Under the pieces are notes generated by a model that had not been told where the DNA came from, did no database searches, and saw nothing but the letters and a program-made list of their open reading frames with translations. A stretch of 64,000 nucleotides of DNA, from contig JAVJNT010000002.1 of the NCBI GenBank assembly GCA_040217175.1, forward strand, positions 1,496,001-1,560,000, written 5' to 3'. The number at the start of each line of letters is the position of its first letter. Within the stretch, counting starts at the first letter, position 1. The DNA is from Phycisphaerales bacterium. GTDB taxonomy: Bacteria; Planctomycetota; Phycisphaerae; Phycisphaerales; UBA1924. This document shows, one piece after another, positions 62,352 through 64,000 of this stretch. Position numbers and translations under genes: made by a program.

Positions 62352-64000
62352 ATGTGGCATCGAATCGTGGCCGTTCTCGCGGCCACCGGCGTTGGTCTGC
62401 TAGGCTCGGCGAACGGCCAGAACCTCTCCGAACCGAGCGAGGGCCTGCACGAAGGTCCGCTCGTGGTCACGCTCGACGCAGACCGGCCCGACCGCCTGCC
62501 GCTTCCCGGCGGCTCGGTGGTCCGGCTCGACCTCGAGCCCTTCGCCCTGTGCGGGCCCGACGCTCGCATCGTCATCGCCGATGGAGCAGGCGAGCACGAG
62601 GCGGGCTTCGACCCCACCGCGATCTCCTTCTGGCGCGGCGTGGTCGAGGGCTACCCCGGCTCGCACGTGTTCCTGTCGATCGCCGAGGGCTCGACCATCG
62701 GCCGCATCGAACTCGGCGCGGGCCGGCCGACGTACGCCATCAGCTCGAGAGGCGGCGACCCCGAGGCCGGTGGCGTCGAGCTTGGGGCGGGCGAGGTGGT
62801 CGTGTTCCGAGCTCGTGGCAGCCTCGCCGAGGGACGCGCTCCCCTCGCGTGCGGCGTCGGGATCATGCCGATCGGGCCATCAATGCGAGAAGAGTCAAGA
62901 AGCGGCAACGGACCCGGCTCGACGCTTGGCACGCCGTTCGGCCCGGCGATCAACGGCCTTCGGATGGCAAGGCTCGCGGTCGATGCCGACTACGCGATGT
63001 TCGAACTGTTCGAAGACGAGCGTGCGGCGTTGACCTACTTGGTCCAGATGTACGGCGCCGCCAGCGACGTATTCATCCGCGACGCCTCCGTCCGCATCGA
63101 TCTCGTGTTCCTGCGCGTGTGGACCACGCCCGACAACCCCTATTCCGGCGGCGTCGGGCGGCCAGCGATTCCAAGCGGCATCGAACACGACGTGTCGCAA
63201 CTGATGTCCGGAAGAAAGGATGCTCCGTACGGCGGGCTTGCCTACGGCATCTGCGCGACCGCTTCCTGGGTTGGCTACGGCATCGGCAGGTTTCCCGATC
63301 CCACGAAGCCCAGCGTGTTCAACCACGACATCAGCGTTGTCCTCCACGAATTGGGGCACAGCCTGGGCGCGCGACACACCCACGACTACGGCCTCGACGA
63401 GTGCGACAGCGTCGCCTCTCAGCCCCGCCGCGGCACGATCATGAGCTACTGCACCACGACGTTCAGCGGCGGCGCCGCGCTGAAGGACATGCACTTCCAC
63501 ACGGGCCTGCGCGAACGAATCCGCCAATGCACCGCGGCCCGGCTCCCTCTTGACTGCAACCAGAACTCCATCGACGACGCCGAAGACATCGCGTCGGGCC
63601 GCAGTACGGACGCCAACGCCAACGGCATTCCCGACGAGTGCGAAGACTGCAACGGCAACGGCGTACTCGACAGCATCGACATCGGTTCGGGCCTGAGCAT
63701 GGACGCCAACGCGAACGGCATCCCCGACGAATGCGAGCCGGACTGCAACGGCAACGGCCTGCCCGATGACCTGGACATCGCCGACGGCACCAGCCAGGAC
63801 GCCAACGCCGACGCCATTCCCGACGAGTGCCAGGCCGACTGCGACGGCAACGGCGTGTTCGACTGGGTCGACGTCTTCGACGACATGTCCCGCGATCTCG
63901 ACCGGGATGCCGTGCTTGACGAATGCCAGGACTGCGACGCCGACGGCGTGCCCGACGTCGTCGCGATCGACCACGCCCACAACACGTGGACCGCCGACCT
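62352..64000 (+). CDS. Secreted HExxH metalloprotease with Asp/Asn-rich calcium repeats (runs off the right edge)
   Basis: The frame stays open from the ATG at 62352 to the end (549 codons visible). A signal peptide ends GSANGQ. A propeptide-like beta domain (~25-190) precedes a reprolysin-like catalytic domain with the zinc site HELGHSLGARHTHD (His332, Glu333) and Met-turn IMSYCTTTF. From residue ~400 there are repeats of about 30 residues, DCNGNGVLDSIDIGSG then DANANGIPDECE, each with a paired Asp/Asn calcium-type loop and two cysteines. At least four units are visible. GGGGAGG precedes the ATG, and TACATT at 62305-62310 may be its -10. It probably degrades extracellular protein; the C-terminus is unseen. 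Confidence 0.88.
   Translation, partial: MWHRIVAVLAATGVGLLGSANGQNLSEPSEGLHEGPLVVTLDADRPDRLPLPGGSVVRLDLEPFALCGPDARIVIADGAGEHEAGFDPTAISFWRGVVEGYPGSHVFLSIAEGSTIGRIELGAGRPTYAISSRGGDPEAGGVELGAGEVVVFRARGSLAEGRAPLACGVGIMPIGPSMREESRSGNGPGSTLGTPFGPAINGLRMARLAVDADYAMFELFEDERAALTYLVQMYGAASDVFIRDASVRIDLVFLRVWTTPDNPYSGGVGRPAIPSGIEHDVSQLMSGRKDAPYGGLAYGICATASWVGYGIGRFPDPTKPSVFNHDISVVLHELGHSLGARHTHDYGLDECDSVASQPRRGTIMSYCTTTFSGGAALKDMHFHTGLRERIRQCTAARLPLDCNQNSIDDAEDIASGRSTDANANGIPDECEDCNGNGVLDSIDIGSGLSMDANANGIPDECEPDCNGNGLPDDLDIADGTSQDANADAIPDECQADCDGNGVFDWVDVFDDMSRDLDRDAVLDECQDCDADGVPDVVAIDHAHNTWTAD

Overview
The window is GC-rich, densely coded bacterial chromosome. It most resembles a Phycisphaerae-type planctomycete. 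The reasons are: five secreted proteins end in the GC-type dockerin-like tail (a D-rich calcium loop followed by FDF..FQ..F and a terminal Cys-containing GCS/GCP/GC); one protein has a PEP-CTERM-like tail with PAPG in place of PEP; and there is a fliM gene, FtsX-type exporters, a kynurenine monooxygenase and many lipoproteins. This assignment is an inference from protein character. No 16S gene is present.

Layout. Positions 1-3.7 kb (minus strand) hold infB (cut by the left edge), nusA and fliM. A DsbD-type thiol reductase follows on the plus strand, then a secreted subtilase with a dockerin tail. Positions 8.5-14.1 kb hold a compact minus-strand arginine operon, argC-argB-argF-argG-argH, with overlapping start and stop codons. 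It is preceded by a 19-codon arginine-rich leader ORF under a recognisable promoter. Positions 14.1-18.4 kb hold a rhodanese, a small lipoprotein, a TIM-barrel isomerase-like protein, queG and a type II NADH dehydrogenase. Positions 18.4-23.9 kb hold two overlapping M14 carboxypeptidase paralogues (the second with altered zinc and catalytic positions), divergent from an FtsX permease.

Positions 24-28.2 kb are the accessory segment. It is a three-gene CBASS anti-phage operon of the type II-short kind (CD-NTase, E2-like conjugase, patatin phospholipase), with a helical/fibronectin-like protein of unknown role downstream and an array of twelve 21-bp repeats upstream. Positions 28.3-33.8 kb hold a run of secreted proteins (PEP-CTERM-like, VCBS/Ig, FG-GAP propeller, beta-helix). 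Positions 34-43 kb are mostly housekeeping: UvrD/PcrA helicase, an oxidoreductase-like protein, RNase P RNA, kynurenine 3-monooxygenase, a NYN/PIN-like nuclease, a lipoprotein, TatA, a CAU tRNA and SerA. Positions 43-51 kb hold an ABC exporter, gcvH, a TIM-barrel protein with a histone H1-like tail, cmk, plsC and a MacB-type permease. Positions 51-64 kb hold uvrA, a phosphodiester glycosidase family lipoprotein, a protein built of pseudopilin-like repeats, an M43 metalloprotease with dockerin, two further secreted proteins, carA, MgtC and a long HExxH metalloprotease that runs off the right edge.

Two expression styles stand out. Most secreted-protein genes carry a leader with a strong GGAGG-type ribosome binding site. 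Several other first genes (NDH-2, the M14-like lipoprotein, the FtsX permease, UvrD, KMO, SerA, the TIM-barrel/H1-tail protein, MgtC) have a TANNNT -10 box only 5-6 nt before the start codon and mostly no Shine-Dalgarno, which suggests leaderless transcripts.
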